Source: Datnioides undecimradiatus (taxonomy: Eukaryota > Chordata > Actinopteri > Lobotiformes > Datnioididae). Taken from it: DNA of 64,000 nucleotides. The notes below the pieces were generated by a model. It made no database searches. It was not told where the DNA came from and worked only from the letters and a program-made list of their open reading frames with translations. Below, one piece after another: positions 36,350-59,477 of the stretch (its first letter is position 1; each line of letters starts with the position of its first letter). The position numbers and the translations under genes were made by a program. The DNA lies in NCBI GenBank assembly GCA_008933995.1, contig WARS01000016.1, forward strand, positions 9,069,848 through 9,133,847. Reading direction: 5' to 3'.

Positions 36350-36800
36350 CCTTTCTTATGAACTCGTTAATCAAGTAAATCCAGATAGCTCAAAATCCGA
36401 GTCCTCGTCGAGCCGAGAAACAATGCGGTGTCGTACCTGAGGTCACGTTCTGCGCCACTTTCAACACCCTCTGAGCGCAAGGATTAAAAAAGCAGACAAA
36501 AGTAAAAAAGTAATTGTTGTTTTTTTTTCCCCTCAGTTTCTACCGAGGTTCCATTCCAGCTTTTGTTTCGTCCTACAAAACTCAAAGTTGATGAACGGTC
36601 TCGGTCACCTGGGCCGCTGCACCTTTGCTTCCGGTAGTTTGAACGGTTGTTACCTGCGCGCAGTAATCCGCGCGGTGAGTCCCAGGAGAAGCAGAAAGGG
36701 TGCGGCACGGTCCACCGCCGCAGTTGCTGCTGCCGCCGCCTCTTACTCTCACAAAGGAGCGGGCTGGAGCTCTTTGGTATGCTGCCTCTGCCAACCTGAG
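36350..36800 (-). promoter_or_regulatory. lpar2: Likely lpar2 promoter and non-coding first exon
   Basis: This is the most CpG-rich stretch between lpar2 and brd4 (about 36400-36780), with GCCGCC and CCGCGCG clusters. On the minus strand a strong donor (AAGG-GTGAGTTC) ends a possible non-coding exon at 36350, and a second donor-like site (CAG-GTACGAC) lies near 36436. Either would splice to the acceptor before 29475. No coding sequence is seen between 29476 and 36350; the interval holds repeats and microsatellites. Confidence 0.4.
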
Positions 36801-36822
36801 CGCTTAGTATCCGCCCCTAGCA

Positions 36823-36840
36823 CCCCCCCCCCCCCCCCCC
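36823..36840. repeat. C18 homopolymer
   Basis: Eighteen consecutive C at the edge of the CpG-rich region. Length may be affected by sequencing error. Confidence 0.9.
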
Positions 36841-36984
36841 TTGTTAGCTGACAGCGAGGCAGAGCAGCCAATGACAGTGGCGCTGAGGAGTGATAGACAG
36901 CGTGAGCAGGGATGCGGGGGGTGAATAATTGATGCCAGCGGTTAGCTGGAGGTTACCATTATGTTTGAATGTTGTGATGAGGTA

Positions 36985-37145
36985 GATGAAATGTTGTACT
37001 TTACTTTCTTTTTACTCAAGTAGTAAAAAGATCGTCGAGAAAGATCTTGTACTTTAATTGAATATTTTCATTTTTTCTTCTACTCCATTCAAATTCGGAG
37101 GGAGATATTCAAATTTTTTACTCTACTGCATTTCATTCAACTAAA
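36985..37145. repeat. Fragment of a dispersed fish repeat
   Basis: GTACTTTACTTTCTTTTTAC, ACTCAAGTAG and TTTTTACTCTACTGCATTTC resemble the same repeat type as 17909-17990. From memory only. Confidence 0.4.
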
Positions 37146-37153
37146 GCTAGTTT

Positions 37154-37156
<3 letters not shown>

Positions 37157-37201
<45 letters not shown>
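37157..37201. repeat. (CA)n microsatellite
   Basis: About 22 CA units. Confidence 0.97.
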
Positions 37202-37203
<2 letters not shown>

Positions 37204-40200
37204 CTGAATGTACAAGTAAAAACAAAGTACAAGCACAGTTCTTGTAAAGGGAACAGAGAATGGGGAAATAAGCAGAGACAGATACAAATGTTTCAAGGAA
37301 AATAGTACAAGACAAAACTACAGATGATTTTATGACATTGTAAAATGCACGTAAGACATACATAACTGTTTGTGGCTCTACTCCAGCTGTGGACCTTTGT
37401 TTCTCTCACTCCCCCTTGTTTCCTGTCACCATTCAACTGTCCACTACTGAATAAAGGGGAAATACCTAAAATACTTTAATGTTCTACTGCTGCCGTTAAC
37501 AGCGATGGCTTTGTAACGAGTCTGCTAAGAAGAAAAACAACCACCTAATGTATGCCCATACGTCAAAGTTGCACCTACGTATTGTCAGCCACATAACAGA
37601 GATATTGTTAACTTAATGCTAACCCTGCTGTAAAATTTCCAATACCCAGTCCTTCAGGTTATAATATTAATCTCCCACCCCATACCCTCCTTTATTTATT
37701 AGAACCTTACCACAACCAAATCTGCCTCCAGTACAGTATAGTAAGGACAATGACAGCCACAAAGGCAACACCACCAACCACAAGCAACAATAGGCTGTCA
37801 GGCTCATCTTTTATTCAGAAACAAGGGCACAAGGTCCGCAGGCAACCCAGTTCACCACACCAGTCAGAAGGCAGAGTCCAGAGAGGCTGTTCGAAGCAAC
37901 ATCTGGTTATCTTGTTTTTCTTCGATATATTTTGGTACAGGACATCAGGGGTTAACCAAGTGATGAGCTGTTTGCACTTGATATTGCTGCAATAAGGTTT
38001 ATGGAACACGAGAGGCCTATCTGAAGTGCATATTACTGTATTGAAAATGAAAGGAGAAAAGATAAGGAGGAAATAACAGGACAGTTGCACAGCAGACAGG
38101 GATGGAGCAAAAGTGAAGACACAGGACAAGGAAAAGGTCGAGACTCTTTCCTGTTTACACAATTGGCCAAGCGTGTGGAGGTTTGTGTGTGAGAAATGTG
38201 ACAGGCATGTTTGTTTAACATGTACAATCTGCTTTCCTTATTAGGCGGGTTGCATGTCTCAGTGTGTAGCCGATGTGTGTGTTCCTGTGGTCATAGTTTC
38301 CACTTTGATTGTATCAAGCTTCTCCATTCCCTGATTTCCTCTCAGCGTCACAGACAGCTGCCTGGAGGCTGCTTGCACTGTCACCTTGGCAACGAGGATG
38401 CTGATTGCCCTCCATGCCTTCCACACCTGTTTGTCACAGTCGAAACATATCAAAACAGATCTTTCATGTTAGGGCATAATACCTACCAGGCCAGGGTTAC
38501 CAACAGGACAGAGCAGTACACTATCACATTTGAGGATTAGAATCTGGTGTTATTGCCCCATAAATTATATCTCATGACAGTTTCATTTGTATGAGTGAAC
38601 ATTAAACAGTGGCAACAGAGAATGTATTGATCAATAAGATCTATTCAGAGTTCATGGCATCATGAAAAACATTATTGTGACAGTACCTTAGAGGATTTTC
38701 TTGGATCAGTGCTTAACTTTATGGCTTTGACCAGATCCTGATCCTGATCCTGGTCCTTAGGGCCATGCACTGATGCTATTTATGTAACCAGGGGTTCACA
38801 GTAGAAATGAAATAACAATGCGAAAACAGTCAAAAGGTGATTTAAAAAAAAAAAAAGCACTCTGTTACTAAAAAAGCTGAAACAGACCAAAGGAAGCTCT
38901 ATTTTAGAACAGGAAGTAGAAAAAGGAGGAAAAGGAAATGTTGTGTGGATCCCAAGACAACAACAGAGGAAAAGCAGGAGTGCTTCAGAGTGATTTATCG
39001 AAGAGAGTGTGAGCAATTTCAACCAGCGGCAGAGACAGAGCGGGAAGGCCCAGTCAACAACTAAATGACAGCCAGATCACCTCCCACAGGCCACCATGTG
39101 CACTATAAAACAAAGATCCAGAGCATGAGAGCAAGCTGCTTGCGTGCAGCACAATGTGTCAGCAAGTTGTATAAGTGTGTGTGTGTCAGAGTTATGTGGG
39201 GGTCTTGTGCAATGTGTTCTGAGGGCTGACTTGTGACTGTACGCGTTTGCGTGTGCATAAATCACATATGGAGTTGCTTATTGTCATCTGGCATCGATTT
39301 TGAGAGGGAGCCTTGATGTCCCAGTTTGATGGCCACACCTGTGGCCACACAACCCACTGCAATGTCGGTAACCTCTGCACCTACTCTTTAGTCTTTTTTC
39401 ACCGTTTAAAATTTTTTACCCTTATTTAGTTTAAGCACATTATGCAGTAAATAAATGACAACACATTGGGTTTGTTTATTACAACATACACAGTTTTTAG
39501 CCTTTTTTGACAGTACAGTTGGTTCTATTTGTATGGTCTGTTCTAATTTTGGTTTTCTTGAGTTACCAGTGCAGAGGGTGCTTTTGCTGCTGTTGCTGTT
39601 GGGCTGCAAGGGGCTGAGTGGCGTCCTGTGAGGCTGGGTCCAAAGGGGGCGCCCCCGGAAGTGCAGCCATTATGTGGAGAGAGCGGCCAAATTGGGCTGA
39701 ACCAAATGGATGCCACATCATGGGGGGATTAGGGGTTTAGTTTGTACAGTCTAGTATTTCTTTAGACTATTAGTTTGTTGATTTATTTTGTTTAGTTAGT
39801 AGTTAAATATATTTTTTACTGACAGGCTGATTGTCCAGTTTTGTTTTCTAAAGTTGAATTTGTGGTAGTGTTTGTAGTTTGTAATCCCCTTTTTGTGTTA
39901 GAAGAATGGCCTGATCAACTATCATATATGTGTCCGCTGTTGTTCAGTTTGGGTAGGTCTGTTTGTCTTTTGTTGGTCGGCTGGTCTGTTTAGTTAATTG
40001 AGTTTGTATTTTTTCAGTACAGTTCTGTTAGGTTGACCAAAATTAACCTGTGTTCCTCATACTTGCCAGCTCGGTCCCTTACAGCCAGTGATTGCCCTCA
40101 TCACTAATTTCCACCCCCTGTCGCTCTTAATGGCATTAATGGGAAAACTGCAGTGGTTCTTACTCATGAGCCTACACGGGAAGTCATGCATGTGGTTTAC

Positions 40201-42850
40201 AAGCTGCTGCCATGTGGTATTGCAAGCGCACAAGAGTAACTCTCCATGTGGTCACGCCTGTTAGAGTACAAGAGACAAGGTGGAATTTTAGTTATGTTTC
40301 CTGTGGCAGAGACAAAATGCTTCAATATGGACATAAAATGAATAACACTGAAATGGGTTTAACTGTTTATAGTACTGATGAATGGCAGCAGGGATGGAAG
40401 ATGTAATCAAACTGTGAAATTAGTAAAAGCAATGCACTTGAAATTTGGAAAATACAGTACATTTGAATATTTAATATGTAAAATATGATTAAGATCACTC
40501 ATAGTGACAAATCACTAAAATTTGTAGTTTCCGCCCTGCAGAGCTTTTTCTCTTCTTTCAGCTTACTGTTTTGGTTTCACAGCCTGCTGTTTTATTGTAT
40601 CACTTCCCTCATCCTATCCAGACTCATGAGGAAGCTGTTTGTACAGACAAAGTCAGCGACAAACAGTAAACACAATGGAGCATTTAGCAGCTTAAGTGCC
40701 AGATATTTCCCTCAGGAGCTGGTAGAGACCAAAACAGAGCTAAAAGACAGGAATTAGTGGGATGCAGAGTCCAGATTGTTAGGTAGACCCAGCCGAAACA
40801 AGTCAACAGGCAGTCCTGCAATAAGTCCAACTTTCAGGAAGGTCCTAATCAGTATTTGTTGAAATTGTTTTTAAGACGGTTGTTGACTCATCTGTATGAT
40901 TATTATATAGTTGTCTGTGATGTACTGACAGCCACTTCTGCTATTTAGCCTACAGTAATTAATATACATACTTTGGATAAAATACTAGAAACACCTGTCA
41001 GCATTCCTTTCAGACTTGTGCAGATATGTCTTTTTTCTAAAAAAAAAAAAAAGCACACCAACCTTGATGAAATACACAATATCCACAATCAAAAGCTGTG
41101 TATATATTTCCTCAAAATTTCTTCTAATCCTTGTTTATTTTCTTTAATAACAATTAGGGCTCAACAAACAAAACAGCGTTCTTGGTGGAAGTGGTCAAAA
41201 CGGAGTACCCATATGCACCCATTTGTAGACATTGCCTTATGCCAAATGTTTACCACTGAAATGTGGAGGAGGAAGTAAACATTCAACAGAATGAAAGGTA
41301 ATGAGATATAAAACTGTGCTTGAATACATAAATAAGTGAATGCACCTTTTCTCTATAGTGCTAGATACTTTTGAAAAATGAAGGAGAGGAGGTGAAGAAT
41401 GCGAAGAGTTGAGCTTCTCTGCCTCCATGGGATGATCACATGACTGCCTCCACGGACTCTTAAGGCTTACTCACTGGGGCAGCTCTCCAGTATCTGTTGC
41501 CACATGCAGTTGTAACTAATGCTTTTCATTCCTTTGCCGCTATTCATTGAACTCTGCTTGTCATCCTGGCTCATTTTTTAGTTCGTCATTCATTAAGCCA
41601 CACATGCTCCAAGATTCTCTTTTCCCTGTTTAATTTAAATCTCACTTCCAAGCACGTACAGAGCTGCTGGGCCGCCAGCCGCCTTTCGCTACACACTCTC
41701 AGATTTTAACATTACTCATTCCCAGACTGTAGCTGTAGGTATGTTTCTCTTCCTTCTCCTGTGTATATATATATATATATTTTTTTGCCATTCTTATCTG
41801 GAGAAGGAAGAAATGATTGCGCCGCATCAACATGATCCCTTATCTTTATGTTGGTCTTCTCTCATCCTCACATGATAAATCCAGGGCCTCACTTGGCAGT
41901 TTTCCACACGTTGAGCTTCACTGAACTCTCTTCCAAGTGGGGGTTTTGGAAATACAGTAGGTTTCTGTCCCGCCCTGAATTTGATCTTTAGCAAGTCAAA
42001 ACCACAAAAGGCTCTCATTTGAAAGTCAAAGGTGATGGACTGGGGGAAAGCTTTCTGCTCACTTAATAAGATAAAGAGTAGTCCAAAAGAGCGGCAGGGC
42101 CATCAGTGTATCAGTATACTGTGCACATCATCAAGCCACTCAAGGCCATGGGAAACAAAGTTGAAATTACATTGTAATAACAGCGTGTGAAGCTTGAGGT
42201 AATATGTCTTTAAAGCAGTGTGGCTATGTTAAAATCCTGTCCAACCTGTGGCTGGTTTGAACTGGTCTAAACCACAACGTCCTCTGTTGTAAAAGCACAT
42301 CCTGTGCAGTGGTCCAGCTACAGACAGAGTCCTTTGACGCCTTCAAGTCTCATGAAACCTTGTGTCTGCTCGGCTTTGGACTAGTTTTCATTTCCTTTAT
42401 GTTTATTTAGTTCCCATTGGCGTCTCACTTTCTTCCCACACTGGAACTGAACTGTGAACTCCAACTGGGAGTTCAAATACTTCACTCTCATAACCTCTTA
42501 CATATGATCATTGTTTCATGCATCATGAAAATGTGGCCGCAAACTCCAGCGCCTCGCTAAGCATCATATTCACCGTCACTGTCTGACATGCAAAAGGGAA
42601 CAGTGAAAAGATTTAAAATCCAGCAACAAGTTATTTTATTTATGTATAACCGTAACCGTTTCTCCATTTACATTTTTTTGTTTTGGTTTATTGACAACAA
42701 CCTAAAAGATTCCAAACATAAAACATGTTGGGATAAAATGTTTCAGGCATATTTCTGTCTTCAGAATTACAAAGACAACTGACCATTTATACAGTTTAAT
42801 ATAGTCAAAAAAATATTTGATTAAAATCAATTAAAGTAATTCAAAGTACA
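37202..42850. other. Gene-poor interval between lpar2 and brd4
   Basis: No conserved ORF, exon with good splice sites, or RNA gene recognised in 5.6 kb. It contains the repeat copy at 40625-40757, a short GATCCT tandem near 38741 and an AT-tract near 41766. Distal regulatory elements cannot be excluded. Confidence 0.5.
40625..40757 (-). repeat. Dispersed repeat copy B (same family as 24895-25190)
   Basis: GAGCATTTAGCAGCTTAAG, TTTCCCTCAGGAGCTGGTAG and AGACCAAAACAGAGCTAAAA are the reverse complement of the corresponding blocks at 24895-24990. This is direct homology inside the window, in opposite orientation. Confidence 0.7.
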
Positions 42851-43194
42851 TGCCTTTATTGAAGTCTTATGCATTTTACTTTCCGTCCTTAATTATTTTA
42901 ATCATACTTTCTGTATTGTTTTGATATTCTTTGTCACCACATTCACTGTGTTTCCATTTCATTCACGTGAAGCACGTGTTTTTAAAAATAGTGCAACATA
43001 AATTATAGAATTTCTACTTCTTATACATTATTTTCAAGTATCTGTATTAACAGGCTGGCATTACTAACATCAACACTCTTTGAAGATCAGATCAGGGAAA
43101 GCACCCTCTTGAGTATGTGGACTGATCTCTAACAGTTAAACATCATCCACTCCTCTGAAAGCTTCCCATTCAGTTTTAGCAGCTGGGTGCAGGA

Positions 43195-43345
43195 ATTACC
43201 TCCCGTTCAGCCACAGGAGCGTCAGTGAGGTCGGACCTGGATGTTGAGTGATGAAGTCTGATTCACAGTCTGTTCCAGTCCATCCCAGCGGTGTGGAAAG
43301 GGGTCGAGTTCTTCCACAGTGGACAAAGTTGTCCACATACATTTC
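43195..43345 (-). mobile_element. Decayed Tc1-like fragment
   Basis: The plus strand reads AGTGAGGTCGGACCTGGATG, then GATTCACAGTCTGTTCCAGT, CATCCCAGCGGTGTGG and GTCGAGTTCTTCCACA. These match, with substitutions and in order, the reverse complement of the transposase 3' half of the element at 59478-60729 (region about 60390-60545). So this is a remnant of the same Tc1 subfamily with the transposase on the minus strand. No terminal repeats remain. Confidence 0.6.
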
Positions 43346-44873
43346 ACCATAGGGGGTATGATGAGCACATACAAGTGTAAGAGAGCTCCCGACCATACCT
43401 GATCTCTTCTTTCTTTATATCGCCTCCCTGTGGCTAAATGATGGAAGCTCATCATTTGGACCTCAGAAATACAGTATGCGTGTGGACAAAAACAAACACA
43501 AGATATTTAAAGATTTTTTTAAATATTATTTTAATACTTTTCTTAAAAAAAGGTGTTGTACTCCATAATCTGAACAAGATGAATCTATTGACCTCAATGC
43601 CTCACTCACCAACATACCAACAGGTTGTTCTGGGTAAAATAAATCAGAGAAAATAGCAAAGGGAAAAGAAAACAAAGTAAACTCAAAACAGTCAAATATG
43701 AAAAGGGAGGAGAAATGAATGAAACATTAAAAAAAAAGTGATTATAGAATTGAAAACACTCACAGATCTCTGGGCCAACCAAAGGAAACCAGGAATTCCT
43801 CCCGCTTCCAGAAAACACAATGGCACACGACATCCCAAAACACTTACCATAGACAATGAAAACATTTTAAAAATAAAACTAAAAAGACAGACAGATGACA
43901 AACAAAATCCTATTTTACAGACAGTAGAAGCTGTGAAGAAGATAGCAGTGGACGAGACGGCTGAGAGAGACTAAAAACAAGTACGTGATGACAGGAAATT
44001 TTAAAAAAGAAGAAAAGAAGCAAATAATGAGAGTTAAGTGCGGATATTGAACAGCTACCGAATGATGGGGGCATACAGTGATTTAGTAACCGCTTTTTCA
44101 GATTATTACAGAGCAAATTGTTGCATAACTTCAGATTTAAAAGGGGGTAAAGGAAAATTAAATAGCAATAAAAACATAGCCTTTAATATAAAGTGAAAAG
44201 AAAGATGCATTTTACATGTAAAAAATGTGAATGAACTTTCAGCACTCGATAGATCGGTTTTGGCATAGAGTCGAGAAATAAAACAAAAACAAACGGAAAA
44301 GGTATGAGAGAATACGACAGACGAAACAATCCTCTCAATAGAATCATAAAAAAGTTTTTTTTTCTTCTTTACAGTAAATTCTACAAAATCAAAACCAGAG
44401 CTCAGAGATGAACACAGAGACGAGCTTTGCTCCCCAAAATCCAAATTCCTCTCATGTTCTTTTTCGTGGACTTTTCATTGTATATAATATATATTCATGT
44501 ATCTATTTATATATATAATATGTATAATTTGTAGGGTATGATTGTTAGTTTACAGGCCGGAGCGCTAAGGCAAAGGACACACTCGGAAACATTTAAAATG
44601 CCATCCTTCCTCATCACCTTCAGATGTTCAACGTGCACATGGGCTGAGCATCACCTGAAGCCTCCACCTCTCCCACAAGTGACTGAAGAAACAGAATTGG
44701 AAGGAAGTGAAGGGAGGAAGGATGTCTTAGAAAAGTGAGTCAATGTGCCGGGGTGCTGTGTTCCCACTGTGTCCTGAGAAAACAACCGACTCTCAGATGA
44801 GCGCTGAACCTGACAAACTAGACCACACCAAGCCCACCCCTCCCATTCAACATCCAGCTTAGAATAAATGAAC

Positions 44874-44930
44874 ACAGAGAGAGAGGGGGGGGGGGAGAGA
44901 GAGAGAGAGAGTGAGTGAGAGAGAGAGAAA
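44874..44930. repeat. GA-rich tract with G11 run
   Basis: (GA)n interrupted by a G11 run and GTGA units. In the brd4 transcript sense it is a CU-rich tract, inside the probable 3' UTR or flank. Confidence 0.9.
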
Positions 44931-45492
44931 ATAACAAAAACAAAGTGATCTGTCCACTTGTAACATATTCACCTGTTCTTTTTAACCCCCTTTGCTCCTC
45001 TCAAGACATTAGAGAATAAGTTTTGTCGACTTAATTTTAAATTAAAATCACCTCGTCACCATTATTATTATTTTTTAAATGTAAAACTTCTGTCCCCTCC
45101 TTTTCTTTCTGTCTTTCTTATTTTCCTTGAGGGAGCCCACTATCTTATTATTCTGCTGTCCGTTTTCAACCTGTTGTCCTGTTGAGACGAGAACTGACAA
45201 CCATACAGACCAAGCCAGACACCAAAACGTATCTGGGATTGGAGGAAAAGAGGGTTGCTAATTTCAGTTTCACTTCCCCCCCTCTCATTCACATGACACA
45301 AGCCAGCTGTTTCAACTACTGAGAGAAAGGGACAGTTACTATCAAGTCTGTGTGTGTGTGCGCATATCTGTGTGAATCTGTGTGAGCAGCGACCATGTGT
45401 ATCAGAGCTTTATGATTTATATGCGTTTTTGTAAATTTGCCTGTATGTGTTAAAGGTCCTTCTCTCACTCCCATCCCCTGCTTTCCCCCCTC

Positions 45493-55140
<9,648 letters not shown>

Positions 55141-55256
55141 CGCTGTGGTGGGTTGCAGTGGCTGAGCAGACAGTTTAGACAGAGTGGACCTGGCAGGGGC
55201 AGGTGGGACCGGGGGAACCCCCCTCAGGCCATTACACTCCTCACTCGACTCTCTGA

Positions 55257-57921
55257 AGGGACAATAAACAAAAGCACCATTACTACTGAACCCGTTACCA
55301 CAATCAGCAGCGTGATCACACCTCAAATCTGAAACCAACCCACGCACTATCACATTAACTTTCCTTGACTCTCTGTCTCAATCTGTCAGTCTAGCTGTCA
55401 CTCCTCCGTGTCTGCATGTTGCTCTAAAACTTCAGCTTAAATGACAACAATATGACAGAGGGAGATACTTGGCAATGCAGAGGGTTTTATTTCCCTCAAG
55501 AGAAGTGTGGGCGTGCATGTACGTACACGTACACACGTACACACACACACACACACGGTCTCATTTTTGGCGCTGTAGCTGCTCTGACAGCAATCGAATG
55601 GATCTTAATGTAACTGACAGTCTCTGCCTGAAGCCTTTCTACCTTTTAGGTAGAAATGGAATTGAAAAATGTAAATACATTACAGATGTCTACACTGGAC
55701 ATTAGGTGCAGCCTGACACAAAATGCAAAATATGTTCTGGTTTACAAGAAGCTGTACTGCACCGCATTAGTTGACTCAGGTTGCGCATCTAGTCTGAAGT
55801 AGTCAATAGAACTAAGGTGAAATACTGATACTGTTGCATACAAATATTTATCACAGCAAAGAGTGAATAAACACTATATTGTTAAACACTATGCTGGCAT
55901 TTCCAGAAGATAAGATTACTGAGTTTTTCTGTACAGCGTATCAGAGTTTTCCATAAGCAAGCACAACAGATTAACGTGCAGCAGACTGCCTAAAGACAAG
56001 TGAAATATATTCATTTAAGATTCTAATAAAAGTTTTGATTAACAAGTTCACTGCGATTCACAGTGCATGCATATTTTATGACGACTAGCATCTGAACAAT
56101 GTAAGCACGATGACCTGCACATGCTCTTTGTGAATGCTTTCTCTCTTTTTTTGTTGTATTTTGTTGTTTTCTTCATACAAGGCATTTTCAAATGTATGGT
56201 GTAGGGAGAGGCAAGGTCAATAGTAATGGCTTTTTGTAAAACTTTGTAGCATTTACTTGAGAATTCCCATTACAGAGGTGAAAACTTCTACTATCAAGGC
56301 CTCAGCAGACCAAAGACAAGTCATTTTCTGAAGTCTCACATGTTTGTTGCTGTGCAGCTGTGGTCTAATCCAATTGTGCGATCATATCTCAGTTGGTGAG
56401 GCGGCGATTTCCTGAGGTAACACCGGAGGTTTATGACAGGCTGCGGGGGCAAGGGAACCACAACACATAGAAAGAGGGCTGAGTGTCACACCTGAGAAAG
56501 ATACAAAGAAGGATGCCTGATTAAAATTAAGATCAAAATATCACATGTTGCCAACTAATACGAAAATACACTTGGTCTGTTTCTGCTGTATCAAGAACCA
56601 TTTGTGTTTCACGCCCTCGTCACATGGAAGATATTTGATGGTGCAATGATGTCACCTGAACCTTTTTCTACCGACAGCACCTGCTTTGTATATTCCTGCT
56701 GTGCAATATTTAAAATGGATTCACCAACATTAAAAATATTTATGAATGTTTCCTGGAAATTACATGAATCTAACTGGATCTGTCAACATCAACTGAGACT
56801 TACACAACACACAATACAAACCACACAATTCTCAGGCCAAAACACCCCCTTGGCCTAGTTTTGATGCCTTAATAAAAGGTTTCTGAGCTGTCATAGCCCT
56901 TCATCTTAAATGCTGTGTGACGGTTCTACAAAACTGTAGCAAAATCATCCATCATCTCTGTGAGGAAGAGACCTTTATGAATGCATCTTATGATACTGAT
57001 GATGGTCTTCCAGATCTTTATATCTCAGAGTTAAGGATAAGAAGGACCACATGGACACATAATGGTTTATTTATATGGAATGTAATGGTATTACTTATTC
57101 CCCAGGGAATTAGACATCACAATGAGCAGTTTGGAAGAAGAACAGTGTTCCAATGAGGGATTTGTTAAATAATTTTTATGTCACACATTTCACGAGAGAT
57201 AATGTGTGTTTTAATAGGTTATTGTACTGCAGTGCTGTAGTTTTATTAAAATTATTTGGCAAAATAACCCATCCATGTTCAAACAGAGACTGTTTAAAGC
57301 CAGCATTGTGTGAGCTGACATTGTTGTCCCTTGATGACTGATTTTATTACATCAAAGTCCTATATTTTTCAGCCGAGAGCCTGATTAACTTATAATTTAT
57401 CAGACAATTACATTAGATCAGATTATTTTTAACTGTTGTTTTCAACAGGTTTCCTGTCATTAGTCTATCACTCAAGCATCTACAATATCTCTACCTTTAG
57501 TTAACCTTACATGCTGAACAAATTTGTACTGTAATTGTAAATGTACACAAGGTAATGATTTGCGCTTTTAAAGATGATATGCCAACCTACCATTAACATA
57601 TATAATAATATATTCTAGATGACCGGAACCTCCAAAACATGGGAATCTGGCGTACTCAAAAATAAACAGTCTATTCAGTCTCTTTACTAACGTTTTACAA
57701 TTGCGCTCTTACAGTGTATACAGTTGTGGCGCGAAGCTATGTCGCCGTTAATTAGATTACTATAAATGACCAAATGTCTAAACAATGAAGCGAGTAGACG
57801 TGGTGTGACAGCTAGCTGTAATCTAATTATTCTGTAAAATTAATCAGCCATTTTGCTTCCTCGCGTAGCTCGGTTTCTCACACTACCGGTAACATTAACG
57901 CAGGAAACCAAAAGCTCTTAC
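55257..57921 (-). other. brd4: brd4 first intron, no gene seen
   Basis: The first coding exon has an acceptor at about 55253 (CCCTTCAG), so a non-coding exon lies to the right. A strong minus-strand donor (GGCGTC-GTAAGAGC) at 57922 is the best candidate for its end. Between them I see only a short CA tract (about 55525-55556) and AT-rich sequence. Confidence 0.4.
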
Positions 57922-58760
57922 GACGCCGAGTATTACCAATACCGTCAATTTTCACCAACAAAGACCATACAGACACCGTTTATTCAAAAACAACTTTCCT
58001 CTGTGCCTTTGCCTAGATAACCTTCCGTGTCAGTCCATCGTCATGTCCACTGTGAACAAGTGACAGCTCCGCACGTAAATGGCCTTCCAGAATACAACTT
58101 TGACGGGATTGATATTCCCGAAATGACGTACGTCGCACTTCACATGAGCTCCTGCGCCATCGCACGTAAACTACGCTGCCGACAAGACGTAACTTATGTC
58201 ACGAATACGGCCTACGGGGCTACAAACAAACAGCCTACTAGCTAGCTGGCTAGCATGATACCGTCCTGCAGCTAGCGTGCACCTTGACAGCACGGAGTGT
58301 CAAATGCCACGAAAACGACCTTAACACAAGTAGTGAGTGAAGAAAGGTACAACACACAATATTTACACTAACACAAAATCGCGCTAGGTTAAGAGACAAA
58401 AATTCATCTATCTCGCGTGCCCGAACCGGTGCAAGGCCTGCGAAGACAGCTCATGCTCCGCTTGCCGAAGCGCTCACTGACAGGGCGCGAAATACGCCCC
58501 CAATGCCCGCTGTAACCCTTTTAATGGATTCCCAGAGTTGTATGCTTTCGCTTGATATGTCATTGTCATCTACACGAAGGCGGAAAAAGGTATTTTTACC
58601 TTCTTCGGTCGGTTGTCAGCGCTCGCAGACCTTCCTCGCCCCAAATCCAGAACAAACAGTCCCGTTCGACGTCAATGACGTCAGACGCACGGGGGCAGGA
58701 CGAAGTTTGTCAGCCGAAATGTCACCAGCAACTCCGCCTCATCCCTTGAGGTAACATCAT
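57700..58760 (-). promoter_or_regulatory. brd4: Probable brd4 promoter region
   Basis: CpG density rises between about 57720 and 58760, against AT-rich flanks, and the candidate non-coding exon 1 ends at 57922. Start site and exon boundary are not resolved. No gene is recognised in the other direction. Confidence 0.4.
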
Positions 58761-59477
58761 GCAATACCTTGTAACGATTTCAGCGACGCAACAGGTTGGT
58801 GTTTTTCCATGCAATTTCTGTCGTTGATCCATTTGCGTGAACAACGATGCACGAATTTAAATAGCGAGCAAATATGAACTAATTTCGGATATTCTTATTC
58901 CGATCCTCTGAAAAAAAAGTGGGAATGCATTTTGCGTAGATATAAAATGATGTACAATCCTCAGAATAACACCGTTCAGTGGGAATATACAGAATGTTAA
59001 AATAGCATAGATTATAGAAGGAAAAAAACATTTGAAGTCAAATAAGATAAGATACTACTTAAAGCTTTCTCTTAAAGATTTTATGCGGTACTGATGATAG
59101 TGGAAAAGGAACACAGACAAGTTTTTGTTGGCGTTTTCTTTTTTCCATTAACCAATACATTATCTTAAACGGTACATAGTGTGAAATAAAGCTATAACTT
59201 ATTATCATTGTGGAAATTAAGTTCTGAAAATGTTTTTTGTTTGTAGTTTTGTCAGAAGCAGTTGGTACGCCGCCTTGTGGCCAAGAATAGCTGTTATGAA
59301 TGGATATTAGATCAAAAGTTGTAGTGAGGCAAAGTAACACGTTTGATTTGCAATTTCTCAGGTTCCTTGACCTTTAATGTAATTACATGTGATATATAAC
59401 AACCACAAACGAAAAAGTACTCAAAGTTTTTTCTCATTGGACAATATGTCTAAATTGAATATTGAAGGTTGTCTATA

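Larger units (their letters stand above)
42851..45492 (-). other. brd4: brd4 3' UTR and downstream flank (end uncertain)
   Basis: Sequence after the brd4 stop codon. The first canonical minus-strand AATAAA I see is at 42860-42855, which would give a 2.6-kb 3' UTR; a nearer ATTAAA (44183-44178) would give about 1.3 kb. The interval contains a GA/CT tract and an old Tc1 fragment. No separate gene is seen. Confidence 0.35.
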
